The notes beneath the pieces are model-generated. The model had not been told where the DNA came from. It was given only the letters and a program-made list of their open reading frames with translations, and did not search any database. This document shows positions 23,006 through 33,620 of a stretch of DNA of 64,000 nt, one piece after another. The position numbers were made by a program, and so were the translations under genes. This stretch comes from Cristatella mucedo (Eukaryota > Bryozoa > Phylactolaemata > Cristatellidae), in NCBI GenBank assembly GCA_009760855.2, contig WPIO01000025.1, forward strand, positions 5,366,001 to 5,430,000. The letters run 5' to 3'. The number at the start of each line of letters is the position of its first letter. The stretch's first letter is position 1.

Positions 23006-23749
23006 ATTAATCTTAACACGCTTTGAGACAGCTGCTACTCATGCAAAGACACGGAGAAGAGTTGAGGACGTCAATAATTAGTTGTGCTATATGTGCATAA
23101 AGCTTTCGCAACAATCTGAAAGTTCTATCGCTTGTTTAATGATAGATAGAAAAGTGCTCCGTTTCAAGTTCTCTGTCAACTCTTTAAGCCAACTGAACAA
23201 TGCTATTCGTATTCACCGGTCATTCAAAGAAATATCTTAGCATCTTGCTAATGCCTTAAAAGTGCACGGAAGCCGCCGTCGAGCTTCGACCTAGTAGGTG
23301 AATCCGATTTTTTAAATGTCCATTCAAAAGTCAAGGTCTTGATCCGTATAAAAATATCTACGCCGTTGTCTAGGTTGAGCGACACGTGCACATAACCACA
23401 ATTCTAGTAATTAAAAAATTAAGATTTATTTGAATGGCTCGCTAAAAGAATTGCTTCTCATGCTAGGCATTCGTATAGCTGGAAACGGTGAGCTTAAACT
23501 GATCACTGAGGTTCCCTTATCTGTCCTATTTAACAACTGCTGGCCTCAGCCCGACTGAGTCGTAAACAACATCGGTGCGATCAAGTGACCCTTTATTTTG
23601 ATCACGAGCGGTCGCAGGGCACAGCCACGCTGCTGCTGAAAAACTAAGCTTGTCGCCAGACGCCGTCCTTATACATAGCAAGTAAAAGGTAAAAGTCGGC
23701 CCTTTACAGTTATTATTATTCTCCATCGCCTAATTTATGTATCGGTATA
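23006..23749. other. Unassigned DNA
   Basis: Nothing recognisable was seen in about 740 bases. Confidence 0.4.
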
Positions 23750-24250
23750 AGAGCCTTGCTCTCAATCCATGTCGTTAAATTTCCCTAAGGCATCCATAGA
23801 TGACGTTTGCATTTCGATATTCGCTTACTTCCTGCAGCTAAACCAAGTTAAGTTTAAATAGCTATGGGCAAGCCTAGTGCTACCCTCAAGTTAGAAGAAG
23901 TTGTCGCTCTCTTTTACGACTGGCTCATCTATCATCACTCCCGCGACATAGGTCTGCCCCTACGGATTCTGGCGGTGCTCTGCGATTCTAAAAACGACTT
24001 GCTTTTGGATTAGCCAATTGCATCCACATTGTCAAGTCGGCCAGCTTTCAGCTGATGAGGATTGCCAAAATCAGGGCCTGCTCATACGTGGTTACCACAG
24101 GTAGGCAGAGGAGTTGACACACTTGTACCACCATGAGTTTAGATTACTGCTATTCCCTTTACTCAAGGCTCCCGGCCAGAGCGATTAATGGTCTGTAAAT
24201 GGTGCACAAGTCACCAGCTCGTTTGTGTGGTCTGTCATCTACAGCGTAGC
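23750..24250 (+). mobile_element. Highly decayed LINE family A fragment
   Basis: Scattered matches keep the ORF2 order: 'tagctatgggcaagcctagtg' (23870), 'gtcaagtcggccagctttcagct' (24030), 'aggattgccaaaatcagggcctg' (24056). There are many indels. Confidence 0.55.
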
Positions 24251-24589
24251 TGCAACGTCGAACCGCATCCGTTTGAGTTTCACTGGCTGCCTAGCAAGCC
24301 TAGAAGAGACTTCCAGATCCACTCTTTGGCTCACTGATCACTTGACACTCGCTTGCACCGACCTACCTATCCGACCTCCTCGCTTCGATTGTTCAGCGTG
24401 CTCTCTCGCCACCAGATCTTCGGCTTCTATTCGTTTGGCCGTTTCTTGCGCTGAATTAAGAAATTTTATCAGTGGGCCCGCAGTACGTGTGCACCGAAAG
24501 TTTCTGCTACTGCTACCAACTGCAATGACTTTGCATCTTTTAAGTCCCAGTAAAGACGCATCTGCTCCGCTCAACTTTCCATGCACCGC

Positions 24590-24695
24590 AGTGATGTTGT
24601 CCTTTTGCTTCTGCGTCCTTTTGCATGCTTATCATTGCGTAGACCACGTATTTAATTTGCTGAAGAAGCTTCGATGGTTTCCGGTTGATCGATTG
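24590..24695 (+). mobile_element. LINE family B fragment
   Basis: 'gctgaagaagcttcgatggtttccggttgatcg' matches the family B segment encoding LLKELGWLPVEQR. Confidence 0.55.
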
Positions 24696-24834
24696 ATTGG
24701 TTTTTATTTCCTTTGCAGCTAGTTGCAAACAGTCGCTTGCAGATTGCTTGCAGGTTCCCCTTTCTTCGTTGGTTCGAGCTTCAAGCCATCCTTTCCTATA
24801 TCCGCCACCCCTCCCCCGGCAAGCGATGTCATTT

Positions 24835-25660
24835 AATGTAATGCATCTCCGTCTGTGGCACCACAAAGACACAAACATGACTAATTGGGTGTTACGCAGG
24901 AGAGTTTCAATAGCTAAACCAAAGCCTAAGCGGTGTTCGGTACTCGTGCGGTAGTCAAAATAATTCATCTCACGAAACCGAGAGAAATTGGGTAGCATAG
25001 CAGAGTCAGGAGAGCAGTTGAGGCAGTGAGTAGCATGGAAGTAGCAGCTCAGGATGGCTGGAAAGGATGTGCCACCGTCGGCAGCAGGAGTATGGTTGCC
25101 GTTACGTAAGAATTTTGGAAGTGATTTCCACAGTCTAGGACCTGCGGAACAAAAGCTTATGTCACCAACGGTCTATAAGGTATATTAAGAAAGGCTAATT
25201 TATTCTCGATATAGTATCTGAAGGCACGGGAGGCTGAAACTGGTGCAGCAGTTCAGCTAAGTATGGAGAAGCCAAGCCGAGGCGGGTCTTATGGGTCAGC
25301 GTAAGATCTTCACTCAGAATCAATCGATCAACCGGAAACCATCGAAGCTCCTTCAGCAAAGAAAATACGTGGTCAAGCCTGTGAGATTTTTTAAGTAGCC
25401 TTGCAACCACATTCATCGCCAGCTGAAAAGGCCTAGTGGCTTTTTTCGGTAGCCCAGCCAAAATGGAACCGTAATAATCTAGCCGAGACAGAACCAGGGA
25501 GTGAGTAAAATTCTGTGCCAAGCCACCGAGGTACACAGTCCCTAATATTATAGGAGTCCAAGCGATGGCTTTCCGTGGAGGAGCCAATCTTCTCAATCAA
25601 AATGTCAAACTTTAGGCAGTAGTCAGAGACGCCGTCTAAATTCCGAGCACACTCGGCTGT
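24835..25660 (-). mobile_element. LINE family B, 3' half, minus strand
   Basis: The segment reads in reverse from the family terminus ('ctgtggcaccacaaagac', 'gtgttacgcaggaga') into ORF2. The frame fragment around 25195-25596 contains LVLSRLDY, AGLPKKATRPFQLAMN, LKELRWFPVDR and LTHKTRLGL, all in the order of the 21.5-kb copy. Frameshifts break it. Joined head to tail with the + fragment at 24590, it forms an inverted pair. Confidence 0.88.
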
Positions 25661-25794
25661 CGCACAACAGCCGCGGAGGGCCGGTGACGTGTTTTTCCAG
25701 CTAACCACAAGGTCTCCCTTACCTGGTACGATCGCTTGACCCGTATCCCTGGTCTCATGACTTGAGTTGAGTGTGTACACTTACAACGGATAGA

Positions 25795-28145
25795 TTTCCG
25801 TATTTTCCCAGGCCGTTGCCTTCGATTGTCGTGCATTGCCCTCTCGTGTACGTTCAAGATTGGTTGATAAGATGCGGTTGCACTTTTAATACAGCACACA
25901 GTTAAGCAAGACAGTTTTGATCTTCTTCCACCAGCTTTGTGTGTAATTGTAGCAGACAATCACAGATTACTGTATTGTCTCGGGAAATTGCCGTCGATTG
26001 CCATGGATTGCCCAAGGTTGAACGCGATAAAGGACAGCTTGTGCGCCCACAGTGAGCGTTGTATGGGAGGATAATAACAAATTTAAGCAGCCAATGTCTA
26101 GCAAATTTGAACCAGATTGCTGCAGAGGCCGGGCCATTGCCGTCGATTGCCCTCGATTGTGCCTTTGCCGATTGTCTAAAAAGATGTGGCTGCACTTTCA
26201 ATGCAGTGTAGTGCAATACCCAAGAAAATTTGGAGCTTCTCAGCAACTGTCGGTCCATTTGTAACTGCGCATTATGGATGGGCGTATTTCCCCGGGCTAT
26301 TACCGTTAATTGAATGCGGAGAGGAGAATTATTATGCGCGCACACAGGTGCATGTTACGTGGAATGAGAGTTGCAGTTTATTGCAGCCAATCTTGTCAAT
26401 TTTCCATGGATTTCGCTATCGGCTCCTACCTTTGCTGTTCATTGCCGTGCATTGCTGACAGTTAACAAAGCATCTTGAAAATTTCATGGTTTTACTTTGG
26501 ACGTAGCGGAATGTAATATGTAATGACAACTGAGGCTTCCGAGCTGCCAATTTCTCTTCAATTTGCCGGGAATTGAGATATTGGCCCCAAACATTGCTGT
26601 CGATTGCCGTTCATTGCTTGAGATTGTACGTTCGCGATTGGTTGAAAGGATTTGAATGCACTTTCAACGCAGTGGGCTGTGACAGGTAAGATATATTTGA
26701 TCTTGACCCAGTCACTTTCCAGTGATTTGCGATGGATCATAATGGATTGCCGTATTTGCCCATGCCATTGCCGTCGATTGCTATGCATTACCCAAGATTG
26801 AACGGTCAGAGCTGGTTGAAAGGTTTGAAAGTATGTGCTCAAGCAGTGAGATGTTACGTGGAATGAGAATTGAAGCTTGTTGCAGCCTATTTCTCGTCGA
26901 TTTGCCAGGGATTTCGGTATGGGTCCCTGCCATTGCTGTCGATTGCCGTATATTGTTGACAATTAACGTATAAAATAGCTTGAAAGTCCTACGATTTCAC
27001 TTTTAACGCAAAGAAATGTGAAATAAGATGACAATGGGCACTTTGAGCAGCCAATTTAATGTCGACTTGCCACGGATTGTAGTGGATTGCGGCTTCGAGC
27101 CGAGCCGTTGCCGTAGATTTAGATGCATTGCCCGAGATGTACGAGCCCAATTTCTTAAAATTTTGTGGTTGACTTTAACCAGTGTGCTTTGTAACATGCA
27201 TTAAAAAAATGAAGCATTGCGAAACTGATTTCATGGCATTTTGCATCAGATTGCTGTAAATTGAGGTATTGGCTCGGGCCAGTGCAGTCAATTGCAGTGT
27301 ATTGCTGCCGAATGATCAAGGCGATTGTAGTAAAATTATGGGATTACACAATAACCAAAAATGAGAGTAACGTGCAATCACTATTAGAGCCTAAAGTGTA
27401 CGTATTCAGGTCGTTTTTCTGCGAGTTGTGGTACATTGACGTACTGGCCGGGCAGTTGTAGTCCATTGCAGTGCATTGCTGCAGAATGGCCGAGGTAATT
27501 GCAGTGAAGTTATGCGAGTACACAATAACCGAAGAGTAGTGCAGCGTGCAATCATAATTAGAGCTTCTAGTGTGCGCGTTCTTGTCACTGTGCGGCAGAT
27601 TGCAGCGGAGTTCGGCGGATTGAGGTGAATTGAGGTATGGGACCGGGTCGTTGCAGTCGATTGCAATTGACTGCATGAAAAAGCGTGTGCATGATGGAGC
27701 AACATTTTTTGTGTGCACTTTGAACTGAGTCTAGTCCTATATGCAATGTCAATTAGAGCTTCGCGATAGTGATTTGAGGATGATTTGCAGTGGAATAAAG
27801 TGAGTTGCGGTAGTTTTCAAGGTCATTCCAGGCGATTGCCGCCCATTGCCACAGTGCAAGGTTGCACATTTCTTTTTATTTTACGTAGTTGTGCACACAG
27901 TATGGTGCACTTTAATATGCAATAAAAACTGGAGCTCGGCGCCATGTATTTTGATTTTTTATGAGGTGGATTGAAGTGGATTGCGGTATTGGCCTGGGCT
28001 ACTGCAGTCGATTGCAGCGCATTGCACGATAATGGCCGTGCCAATGCAAGTGATTTTTTTAATGCAATTGTCGCAGAGTGTGCTGTCATATGCAATAAAA
28101 AAGGAGCTTTTCGATCAGGATTTCTTTCGTTGCATGGTGGGATGC
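25795..28145. repeat. ~170-bp tandem satellite array, about 14 diverged monomers
   Basis: The anchor '(g)ccgtcgattgc..tgcattgc' recurs near 25803, 25983, 26135, 26300, 26435, 26590, 26765, 26930, 27105, 27283, 27455, 27648, 27825 and 28000, spacings of about 133-193 with most between 165 and 180. Each unit repeats a series of blocks: 'attg..gtcgattgc', 'ggttgaaagg...ttgcactttcaacgcagtg', 'gtaa.atg..atgacaa', 'gcagccaatt', 'gattgcggtattgg'. Monomers are strongly diverged. Short ORFs here are repeat translations. Confidence 0.9.
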
Positions 28146-28164
28146 GTTCTTACATTTTACATTT

Positions 28165-28640
28165 TTTTACGCTGACCCACAAGGCCCGCCACGGCTTAGC
28201 TCCTCCATACCTAGCTGAACTGCTGCACCAGTTTCAGCCTCTTCGCACCCTCAGGTCCTGTGAGGACAATAAATTAGCTGTTCCATTCCTCCGCTTAAAG
28301 ACCGTTGGCGACAGATGCTTGAGCTCTGCAGGTCCTAGGCTGTGGAACTCGCTTCCACAATTCTTACGCAACGACAACTACTCTTCTACTGCCGGCTATG
28401 GCTGATCCTTTTCAGAGGTCCTGAGCTGCTACTTTCATGCTACTCACTACCTCAACTGCTCTCCTGACTCTGCTATGCTTCCCACTTTTTCTGTGTTGCG
28501 TGAGACAAAGTCTGTTGGCTACCGAATGCGTACCGAAAGCCGCTTAGGCTGTGAGTGCGCTATACAAAACTCTCCTGCGTAACACCCACATTGTTATTTA
28601 TGAATTTGTGGAGTTACAGACGGAGATACATTGCATTAAA
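28165..28640 (+). mobile_element. LINE family B 3' end inserted in the satellite
   Basis: The element starts abruptly at 'gctgacccacaaggcccgccacggc' and ends 'gtggagttacagacggagatacattgcatt', matching 22445-22905. Satellite monomers resume on the right, so a 5'-truncated copy landed within the array. Confidence 0.9.
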
Positions 28641-29060
28641 TTATACAGTGTATTGCGGTGGGTGGCGGTATTGGCCTGGGCCACTGCAATCTTATTTCAG
28701 TGGACTTCGTGTGAACGCGTTAGCGGAATCGCAAAAAAATTCGGGGTACATTGTACGTATAGCATAGTTTGATATTCCAAACTTGTGGAGGTGTGCGAAG
28801 CTGATTTGTGGTGTACTTGACGGGAACTAGAACGGATTGCGGTGGATTGCAGTACAGGCGTCCGGCGTCAAAACTCATTTGCATAAGTGCGCGTGCGCGC
28901 AGCGACATGAAATTTGGTGGACAGATAAATTTGAACGTGTACTACAACATAAGCGCGAAAAATTTGAGCTCGGCAACGCTCACGTCTGGTCGTTGTTAGC
29001 CAAATTAGAGTGGATTGCGGTGGATTGCGGTAATTTGTCGAACCTGGCTGGCTCGCTTCG
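28641..29060. repeat. Continuation of the ~170-bp satellite right of the LINE
   Basis: The block 'ggtattggcctgggccactgcaat' near 28665, 'gaacggattgcggtggattgcagta' near 28830 and 'agtggattgcggtggattgcggtaa' near 29005 continue the ~170-bp spacing. The last unit carries the 'gacatgaaatttggtgg' variant seen at the window start. Confidence 0.8.
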
Positions 29061-30475
29061 ATGTGGTGCCAGCCCTTGATGGGCTGGGTTCTTCTTGGAA
29101 AGGAGGCCCGGGGCAAGCGGACCGTAAGGTAAACGGCAACCGGCAGGAGAGTTGCGACGGGGACGCCGGGTAGAGCGGTCGTTTCCTGACCCGCTGCGAG
29201 CGTCCGCGTAAATAAATGTTTCCTCAAGCCTGCCAAGGCATTCGTTAGCCATCGAGTGTGCGCCGTCCGCATCCAACTTTAGATCTAAGATTTTATCTCA
29301 GTGTCCTTAGTCAGGAAGCCACAATGTTTCGCAAGGGATTTTAGGCGCCCGAAGAACGCATCGAGAGTCGCACATACTTGTTGGCTCGCTTCATGAAATG
29401 AGGAGCAATAAATGTAGTCCTGGATTAATCTGAGAAGTGAAGTGGCCGTTCGGTCTCTTTTTGGCACAGATGTAAGTGTCGGCCTCCGTGTCACCAAATG
29501 AGTCGCTCAAGTCTAAAACGTCCCTCTGCTTCGCGGTGCAGCACGAAGGCTTTCTTGGGGCCACCCGCGGTGATTTCTGCACCACGAAATACTTCTCAAA
29601 ATGGCGGAGTCACTTCTCCCAACGGACGGGCAGGTGGAGGTCGGCGGAGCCATCTTAAACGGCTGAGGGCCTTGACTATCCATTCAGTCAAATGTGTTGG
29701 GGGAATCGAGAAGCGAGTACGGAAATCTCCGTCGCCAAATCTGTTGCGTACCCGTCGGCGGTAGCACGGGCAGTGCGAGCAAGGCGTAAGCGACCAAGTA
29801 GAACGAATGCCGGCTTTCCAGCGTATCCATTCGCTTCACAAGCTAGAGCACGTTCTGCCAGAAAGAAGCGCCCGGGAAGGCTAAGAATTGAAAGATAACT
29901 AGCCAGCAAGCAATCCCAGGTTCGGGCAGGACATTCATTACGCACCCGATCTCTCCTTGCTCGGAGCTTCAACGGCGGCCTGCACCTGTGCTTCGCATTG
30001 ATCGCCTGATCGCATCTTCTAGCTTCTAACATTAGGAAGTTCAATCCTCAAACGTAGGCGTTCTAGATTGTTCGACGACAGCTGTGGAGATATGTGTCGT
30101 TCGGGGTTCCTGAATTGTAGCGGCTTGGAACCGATTGCGCGACAATCGACGGCTAAGCGGAATACGAAGCCGAAGTCACGCTCTCGGCGCTTGGGAGGCA
30201 AAAGCGGCGCCCGCGGCTCTTTTGCCAGTCGGCTGTTTATTCAGCGCTGCTCTCTTCAGCATTGCTCTGGGCGTCGTACAAGAGAGCTGTCGTACGCTAC
30301 GGCTGAGCTCGAAGGCCTGTCGCCATCCGTCGCTGTCCAATAGACTTCTCTGTGTGCTATGGATGTGGAGTGGTCGCCTTAAGTAACAACGCTCTTCTTT
30401 GCCGCCGCCCTCTGTCCGCTACTGACGGGAAATATTAGTGTTTATTCGAAGTGAACTCTGCGGTTGCTTGTCGAG
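29061..30475. other. Unassigned, GC-rich
   Basis: There are several short ORFs on both strands without recognisable domains. An 'aataaatgtttcctcaagcc' near 29213 could be part of a retroelement LTR, but no partner was seen. Confidence 0.35.
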
Positions 30476-30640
30476 TGGAAGTAGGACACTAGGTAAGGCG
30501 GATGCTTTTCACGACCGTGGGTTCGAATCCTGCAATGGACGATTCTAAATCGCCGCTGCGGACGATGGTGATAGAATTTACGGCTCTTCCGTCGCTATTC
30601 AAAAGAGGCTGTTAAATCAGCTAGTATTTTTTTAGGGCAT
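30476..30640 (+). mobile_element. SINE family S2 with a perfect Pol III B-box
   Basis: 'ggtaaggcggatgc' (A-box-like) and 'gtgggttcgaatcctgc' (exact B-box GGTTCGAATCC) are followed by a body ending 'caaaagaggctgttaaatcagcta' and a T-run. It is the best preserved S2 head in the window. Confidence 0.72.
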
Positions 30641-31099
30641 AGTTTCGTTTTTGGTGACGATTGGAGGAGGCGTAGACGTAGGGTTAGCCCAGGTCCCCGA
30701 ACCGCTATGGGGAGGGGCTCAAATGCCACTTGCCTTACTCGTTTGTGCTAAGTGTCTACGTCTATGCGACAGCGACGGGGGGCGGCGGAGGTTACCGGCG
30801 TCCAGATTCATCCGTGGCTTACAACAACTCTCGTACGACGCCCAGAGCGCCGCTGAATGGCCGACCGGGGCAGAGCCTCGGGCCTCACTTCCGCCTCGCT
30901 GACGTCATGCAGCACAATTGACTGTGACGACCACACGACTGCAGCTCTCAAGCCGCTGCAACGGCAGCGCCACCTAAACCAGCCGAATTAGGGCGGTTAA
31001 TTGTTATTCGCTATTGTGCGATTGTCAGATTTGTTTATTGCCGAGGCCGTATACAAGGCCGGCGCCCTAAAATAGGTGGCTGTGAGGATTAATGACTCC

Positions 31100-31375
31100 A
31101 GACATACGCAACGGCAACTCTTCTCCCGCTGCCGACTATGGCTCATCCTTTTCAGCGGTCCTGAGCTGCTACTGCCATGCTACTCATTACCTCGACTGCT
31201 CTCCTGACTCTGCTATGCTTACCACTTTCTCTTTGTTGCGCGAGACGAAGTCTGTTGGCTACCTAATGCGTACCAAAAGCCGCTTAGGCTGTGAGTGCGC
31301 TACACAAAACTCCTAACACCCGCATAGCCTTGTGGCCTTGTGGAGTTACAGACAGAGTTATACTACATTGGCATT
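31100..31375 (+). mobile_element. LINE family B 3' end
   Basis: From 'acgcaacggcaactcttctcc' to 'ttgtggagttacagacagag' this follows the end of the 21.5-kb copy (22640-22900) closely, including the 'gcttaggctgtgagtgcgctacacaaaactc' block. Confidence 0.9.
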
Positions 31376-31607
31376 GGAGTTGATTGAAGCTCTCGGCTAC
31401 AGACTCTCGTAGGCTCTCGTCATTAGGCCTCTGAGGTGCGTCTGCATTGCGTCTGCATCTGCGTGCAGCATTCACTCCGCTCCGGCTCCGAACGGGTGGC
31501 GGCGCGCCGACGCCAGCGCCGAGCGCCAGCGGAGTAGTTCGCAGGAGCGCGCTCGTACGTAGCAGTTTATGCTGCTGCTCGTACGCAGCAGCTTACAATA
31601 AAAAAAT

Positions 31608-31748
31608 AATAATTCATTTGTATAGCGCCCCAAGAGAACTTAATCTCTATTCAGGTGCTTCACATATGCCTCAGGGCTCGAGCCCACGACCTCAGCCAGA
31701 CCTTGGTCGGAGCGAGCACCTTAACCACTGGACCAAACCAGCTCGGCT
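31608..31748 (-). mobile_element. SINE family S1, minus strand
   Basis: Read in reverse it has 'ggtttggtccagtggttaaggtgctcgc' (A-box) and 'aggtcgtgggctcgagccc' (B-box). A 'gcacctgaatagagattaagttctcttggggcgctatacaaa' tail follows. It is nearly identical to the copy at 56750. Confidence 0.8.
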
Positions 31749-32403
31749 TACGTTCTTCCGCTAGTTTCCGCTGACCGCAACGCGCTCGGCTGTTCGCTCG
31801 TTCGCCTTTCACCGGCCTTGGCCGCGTTCTGGCGCCGCTCTCGCCTTTCTCGTCGGAAGAATCGCGTCGACGAGTGCGTACTCTGTAAATTGGCAGAATC
31901 TAGCTGATTGAACAGCCTCGTTTGCGTGGCGGGCAGGGGAGCCTTGGCGGCTACCGCCGCTATTTCTCGCTGCATGACTCCGAACCCACTAACTGGGTCG
32001 TGAAGAGCGAGGACCTTACCCCCCCCCCGGGCGAAGACCCAGCAGTGTGCACCGTGGAGGGCGGCAGGCCGCAGAGCTGGCATCCCTCCTCCGGCGAGCG
32101 AGTGCTCCGCCGGGCCGCCGCCGTCGCGGTCGGCCCTAGCCTCGAAGGCTCCTCTGCCGCAATGGAAATGAGGCTGTTAAAGCAGCTTTTTCCCTTCGTC
32201 TCTCTGAGTCTCGTCGTCTCTGCCAAGCTGGCCTGCAGTGGAGTGCGAGAGCGACCGAGCGGCTGGCAAGCGAGGCAAATGAGCGAGGCAGAAGAGAGAA
32301 GCAGACGACGAGCTAGTCGACTTGGCGGCGTCTGCCTGGTGTTGTAGCAGGGGTTGTGGGAGGGGGGGCTCAGTTGCTCAGTGCCTACTGCTTCCTTTCC
32401 TAG
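31749..32403. other. GC-rich DNA, possible CpG-rich region
   Basis: The region is rich in CG dinucleotides compared with the AT-rich introns to the right. A partial S2-like end ('gcaatggaaatgaggctgttaaagcagc') lies near 32159. It could be promoter-proximal DNA, but no start site can be assigned. Confidence 0.3.
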
Positions 32404-32514
32404 CGCCCGCGGATTTCGCCCGCAAGCCCACGAACGACGCGAAAATACCGAGGCAAACAACCGGGAAACTGGAGCTGAAGGAAATTAAAGGATTCACCCA
32501 GCATGACGGCGTCG
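32404..32514 (+). CDS. Orphan exon candidate, function unknown
   Basis: A strong acceptor ('tgcttcctttcctag') and a strong donor (GTGAGT) bracket 111 nt that are open in one frame as 2 nt + 36 codons + 1 nt, a symmetric phase 1-1 exon. The peptide contains KPTNDAKIPRQTTGKLELKE and then GFTQHDGV. It is Lys-rich and hydrophilic, without a family I recognise. Its entry phase would suit the missing next tail exon of gene A, but the distance (29 kb) and lack of similarity make that only a possibility. Confidence 0.35.
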
Positions 32515-33236
32515 GTGAGTTGATTGATTGGCGCTCGGATCTCAGTTGACCAATGACGCGTATGGGCGCGTTGGCTCCGCCCCCACTTACTGGCACTTAA
32601 TAAAGCTGAGGCTTTCGAGCCTATCCTGGTCTTCTTGCTTGGCCTAGAGGCTTGGCGAGACAAGGCAAATGACAAGCTGGTTGACATGTTGGCAGGTCTT
32701 ACTGGACGCACCGCAGCTACGGCTTTGGTCGGGCTGGCCTGCGTGTGCTGCTGCAGCAGCTTCGACGAGCCGGCTGCCGGCAGCCGGCCTGGCAGGACAG
32801 CCACAGGTGAGGAGAGCAGCAGGTGGCCTTCACTAGCTGACCCTCTATCTGCTCTGCAGCTGCCGGCAGGGCACCGGGGATTAACCAGACCACTGAGCTC
32901 GCCTTGTCTCGTAGAGTTCAAAGCTGCGATGCCCGTGCCAGCCGCGCTCTGTGTTGTTTCTCTACAATCCCCTTTCGAGGCTTGGGTCCGGGACTCACCC
33001 TGCTCCTCATTTCCCCCCTCCCGTCCCCCAGGCAAACAGGCTGGACTGCATCAACTTGGTCTCTGGGGCTTCTTCTCCTAAACGCTTTGCACAGCTTTGC
33101 AAGCTGCCTTCATCTGGCGAAGTTTTTTGCGTGTGCAGTCTAGCAGCTGACACTTCTGCCTCGGAGCCAGGTCCTAAATTTGCAGTGTCCACATCCTGTT
33201 CCCTGTCGTGAACCCGTGCATGCATATGTACGTGGG

Positions 33237-33443
<207 letters not shown>

Positions 33444-33534
33444 CGTCATATGGCTGGCCGTGAGCAAACTCTAACTTGTGCTGGTCGCAGCTGCCCCAAG
33501 TGCTGCTCACCATTCGATTGTGTTTCCTTTGCAG

Positions 33535-33620
33535 CAACTGTAAAGCGCCTAGAAAGAGATTGAGTTCTCTGAGGGTGCTTTATCAAGTGCATTATTATTG
33601 TTATTATTATTATTATTAAG
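33535..33620 (+). mobile_element. Solo LINE family A terminus with (ATT)n
   Basis: 'aactgtaaagcgcctagaaagagattgagttctctgagggtgctttatcaagtgc' followed by ATT repeats. Only the last ~60 bp of the family plus the microsatellite is present: an extreme 5' truncation. Confidence 0.85.
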
